64,000 nt of DNA from Arthrobacter sp. TMP15 (lineage in GTDB: Bacteria; Actinomycetota; Actinomycetes; Actinomycetales; Micrococcaceae), in contig NZ_CP154262.1 of the NCBI RefSeq assembly GCF_039529835.1, forward strand, positions 2,418,001 through 2,482,000. Reading direction: 5' to 3'. The notes below the pieces were generated by a model. The model saw nothing but the letters and a program-made list of their open reading frames with translations, made no database searches and was not told the DNA's origin. Positions 61,996 through 64,000 of this stretch are shown piece after piece (position 1 is the stretch's first letter; each line of letters starts with the position of its first letter). The position numbers and the translations under genes were made by a program.

Positions 61996-64000
61996 CCCGC
62001 AAGGTAGAGCAGCAGGGCCGTTGGCTGGCCGACAAACTGAATGCCCAGGACAAGAAGATTGCCGCGCTGGGTTCGCGTGGCGATCTGGCCTACTCATCCA
62101 TTGAGGACGGGGCAATCGTAGAGAAGGATCTCGACGGGAACCTTGTATCCAGCGTGGGTAAGCAGCATGACGGATCACACGTCCAAGTCCCCTACGTGGG
62201 CCCGATTCCGGATGCGCCGGTAGCCGCTTCGCTGAAAGCCGTGCCGGGTGTGGTGGAGGTGCGCTGGTCGGGGAAATTCACTGGTGACGCTGTCTCGGCC
62301 ATGGACTTCAAGCATGTGGCAGTGCATGTGTCTACGACTCCGGTTGTGGATGCGACACCGTCCACGCAGGTGGCGACGATCCGTGGCGAGCTGGGCGACG
62401 TGGCAACCGTGACCGCTGTCGAGGGCATGCTCTATGTCGTGCTCGTGGCATGGTCCGCTGCAGGCAAGGCCTCTGACCCGTCCCCGGTGGCTGCGGTGGT
62501 GGTCCCTGGCACAGTTGATCCCGGTTGGATCAATGACAAGCTGGATGATCTGGATGAGAAGTATGACGGCGTGATTACTGAGGCCGGGCAGCTGGGCACC
62601 CGTCTGACGGATGCTGAAGCTGAGCTGGTCGTGCATGAGGGTCGTTTGTCAGCGAATGACACGGCGATGGGGACGTTGACGGGGACTACCTTGCCCAACC
62701 TGCGTACTGAGTTGGACGCGGCGAAGGCAACACTGGACCCACTGCCGGGGAAGGTGGCTGAGTCTGAGGCTGCGATTGCCACTGCGCAGGGTCAGGTGAC
62801 ACTACTCAAGGACACAACTGTCCCGGCCCTGTCCACGGACTTGACCGCTGCCAAGCTGCGCTTGTCCACAGCTGAGGGAACCTTGGCGCCGTTGCCGGGG
62901 AAACTGGCCACCGCTCAGACAGACCTGAGTACGGCTTTTGTGCAGCTGGGTACGGTAGATAGTCGAGTTGCTGCGGCTAAGGCTGCTGCGCTGACAGCTG
63001 CCGCAACGGACGCAACAGCGAAGGCCAATCAAGCCAAGGTGGACGCAACAGCGGCTGCTGCTCTCGTAGCCCAAGCGAAGGCTGACACCGCCAAGGCCGA
63101 GGCACTGACCGCAGCCGCTACAGACGCCAAAACCAAAGCCGACGCAGCGCAGGCCGCTGCTGTGGCTGCGGCTAAGACGGCTACTGATCTTGCCGCAGCA
63201 GGTGCGAAGGCTGAGGCAATCGCCGCTGCGACACTGGATGCCAAAGCTAAGGCTGACGCGGCTCAAGCCGCTGCTGTCACGGCGGCTGCAACTGCTGCCG
63301 ACTCCAAGGTGGCAACCGCGAAAGCTGCAACCCTGACCGAAGCCGCTACAGCCGCGCAAACGAAAGCTGACAAGGCGCTGGCGGACGCAAAGCTTGACGC
63401 ATCCACTAAGGCTGCTCAAGCGCTGACTGATGCGAAAGCAGACGCCAAGCTAAAAGCTGATGCGGCACAAGCGGCAGCGATTACGGCCGCTGCTACCACT
63501 GCCCAGTCGAAGGCCGATGCCGCGAAGACGGACGCGATCTTCGCTGCGTCAATCACCGCCCAGGCGAAGGCGGATGCCGCGAAGGCAGATGCGATCGCGT
63601 CAGCAACAGCCACGGCGGCTGCTGACGCTAAGACCAAAGCGGACGCCGCTCAAGCTGCCGCTTTGGCATCGGCTAAGTCGTATGCTGACCTTCAAGCTTC
63701 GGGGGCCTCGGCCAGCGCGATCGCCACCGCAGCAGCTGACGCTAAGACCAAGGCTGATGCTGCCCAGGCGGCGGCTATTTCATCAGCGGCGGCGACAGCC
63801 CAGTCCAAGGCCGACGCGGCTAAAGCAGCGGCTATCTCAGCCGCTGCTGCTGATGCGACGACGAAAGCTAACGCAGCAACGGCAGTAGCTAACGTGGCAC
63901 AGGCCAAGGCCGACGCTGCGCAGGCAGCCGCAGGGGCAGCGGGGGCCAATGCCACAGCAGCGTTGACGATGGCCGGGTCCAAGTCCAAGGTCTATTACGC
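61992..64000 (+). CDS. Tail fibre/minor tail protein with long Ala/Lys/Asp-rich coiled region, cut by the window end
   Basis: 669 codons visible with no stop. GTG start overlaps the previous stop (GTGA). Residues 1-about 175: a head with SVGKQHDGSHVQVPYVGP and a fibronectin-like beta part (AASLKAVPGVVEVRWSGKFT). From about 230 on, low-complexity alpha helix with repeats of KADAAQAAAxxxAAxxAxxK type; Ala, Lys, Asp and Thr dominate, which indicates a long rod. The last residues ALTMAGSKSKVYY start the short K-x-K-V-x-Y motif seen before the C-terminal receptor domain of many actinophage fibres. Receptor-binding part lies outside the window. Confidence 0.85.
   Translation, partial: MTRKVEQQGRWLADKLNAQDKKIAALGSRGDLAYSSIEDGAIVEKDLDGNLVSSVGKQHDGSHVQVPYVGPIPDAPVAASLKAVPGVVEVRWSGKFTGDAVSAMDFKHVAVHVSTTPVVDATPSTQVATIRGELGDVATVTAVEGMLYVVLVAWSAAGKASDPSPVAAVVVPGTVDPGWINDKLDDLDEKYDGVITEAGQLGTRLTDAEAELVVHEGRLSANDTAMGTLTGTTLPNLRTELDAAKATLDPLPGKVAESEAAIATAQGQVTLLKDTTVPALSTDLTAAKLRLSTAEGTLAPLPGKLATAQTDLSTAFVQLGTVDSRVAAAKAAALTAAATDATAKANQAKVDATAAAALVAQAKADTAKAEALTAAATDAKTKADAAQAAAVAAAKTATDLAAAGAKAEAIAAATLDAKAKADAAQAAAVTAAATAADSKVATAKAATLTEAATAAQTKADKALADAKLDASTKAAQALTDAKADAKLKADAAQAAAITAAATTAQSKADAAKTDAIFAASITAQAKADAAKADAIASATATAAADAKTKADAAQAAALASAKSYADLQASGASASAIATAAADAKTKADAAQAAAISSAAATAQSKADAAKAAAISAAAADATTKANAATAVANVAQAKADAAQAAAGAAGANATAALTMAGSKSKVYY

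Larger units (their letters stand above)
32281..64000. mobile_element. Temperate siphovirus prophage, left end complete, right end outside the window
   Basis: Contiguous phage genes from integrase (32399) to tail fibre (cut at 64000): lysogeny genes leftward, early and late genes rightward. HK97-type head genes and a tape-measure gene point to a long non-contractile tail. No frameshifts or gaps were noticed in structural genes, so the prophage may be intact; lysis genes, remaining tail genes and attR were not seen. Confidence 0.95.

Noticed and set aside
60925-62178. Minus-strand open frame of about 417 codons opposite the Gp37-like tail gene
   Set aside because: Arg/His/Pro-rich antisense product with no domain; the plus-strand gene is coupled to its neighbours.
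63029-63988. Ala-rich minus-strand frames in the fibre region
   Set aside because: Caused by the GCx-repeat composition of the fibre gene; no start signals.

Overview
The window comes from a high-G+C actinobacterium, most likely Micrococcaceae (Arthrobacter or a close relative). The evidence is a C50-carotenoid operon of the crtE-crtB-crtI-crtYe-crtYf-crtEb type led by a MarR regulator, a leuB/ilvE pair, ilvD-ilvB-ilvN-ilvC-serA order, and a phage module of the kind found in temperate actinobacterial siphoviruses. Species cannot be fixed from the sequence alone. Bases 1-32280 are chromosome; bases from about 32281 to the right edge (64000) are an integrated, left-complete and right-truncated prophage. 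|| Chromosomal part. (1) On the minus strand, reading leftward from 8.7 kb: marR, crtE, crtB, crtI, crtYe, crtYf, crtEb, then photolyase, leuB and the first codons of ilvE. Four successive carotenoid junctions (crtB/crtI, crtI/crtYe, crtYe/crtYf, crtYf/crtEb) are ATGA overlaps, so the pathway is translationally coupled from crtB to crtEb. The enzymes would take C5 units to GGPP, phytoene, lycopene, flavuxanthin and a cyclic C50 pigment of the decaprenoxanthin type; a photolyase lies just downstream, so two light-damage functions are adjacent. (2) On the plus strand, an SDR/DUF2867 protein is divergent from marR, followed by a NarL-type two-component pair. (3) A minus-strand unit holds a PLP class V aminotransferase-like enzyme and a CUT1-type sugar ABC importer without its own ATPase, divergent from a FadR-type GntR regulator. 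(4) A MacB/LolD-like ATPase and an 837-residue double-FtsX permease. (5) An AbiEi/DUF559-like gene enclosed between two nearly identical 66-bp palindromes. (6) metG, serA, then the branched-chain amino-acid genes ilvC, ilvN, ilvB with an attenuator-like leader, and ilvD. (7) Two identical tandem tRNA-Lys(CTT) genes, each with its own terminator. || Prophage part. The tyrosine integrase lies next to the 3' end of the second tRNA-Lys, with ImmA-type protease, DnaQ-BRCT protein and repressor reading leftward (lysogeny side). A switch region with three TTGACAAG sites follows, and then a long rightward early operon of small, mostly overlapping genes (Cro-like HTH, HNH-like proteins, excisionase-like HTH, ParB-like protein, possible sliding clamp, several zinc-binding mini-proteins). 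A strong terminator at 44.95 kb separates this from the late module: HNH, small and large terminase, portal fused to a MuF-like domain, HK97-type protease, major capsid, connectors, tail terminator, major tail protein, G/GT tail chaperone with a probable -1 frameshift, tape measure with an M23 peptidase domain, distal tail protein, and minor tail proteins ending in a long Ala/Lys/Asp-rich fibre that runs off the window. Lysis genes and attR must lie beyond 64000. || No CRISPR array, rRNA gene or insertion sequence was seen. The less ordinary items are the DnaQ-BRCT gene coupled to the repressor, the clamp-like/ParB-like early genes, the palindrome-bounded AbiEi-like gene with two DnaA-box sequences upstream, the ilv leader, and the chain of very small early genes.
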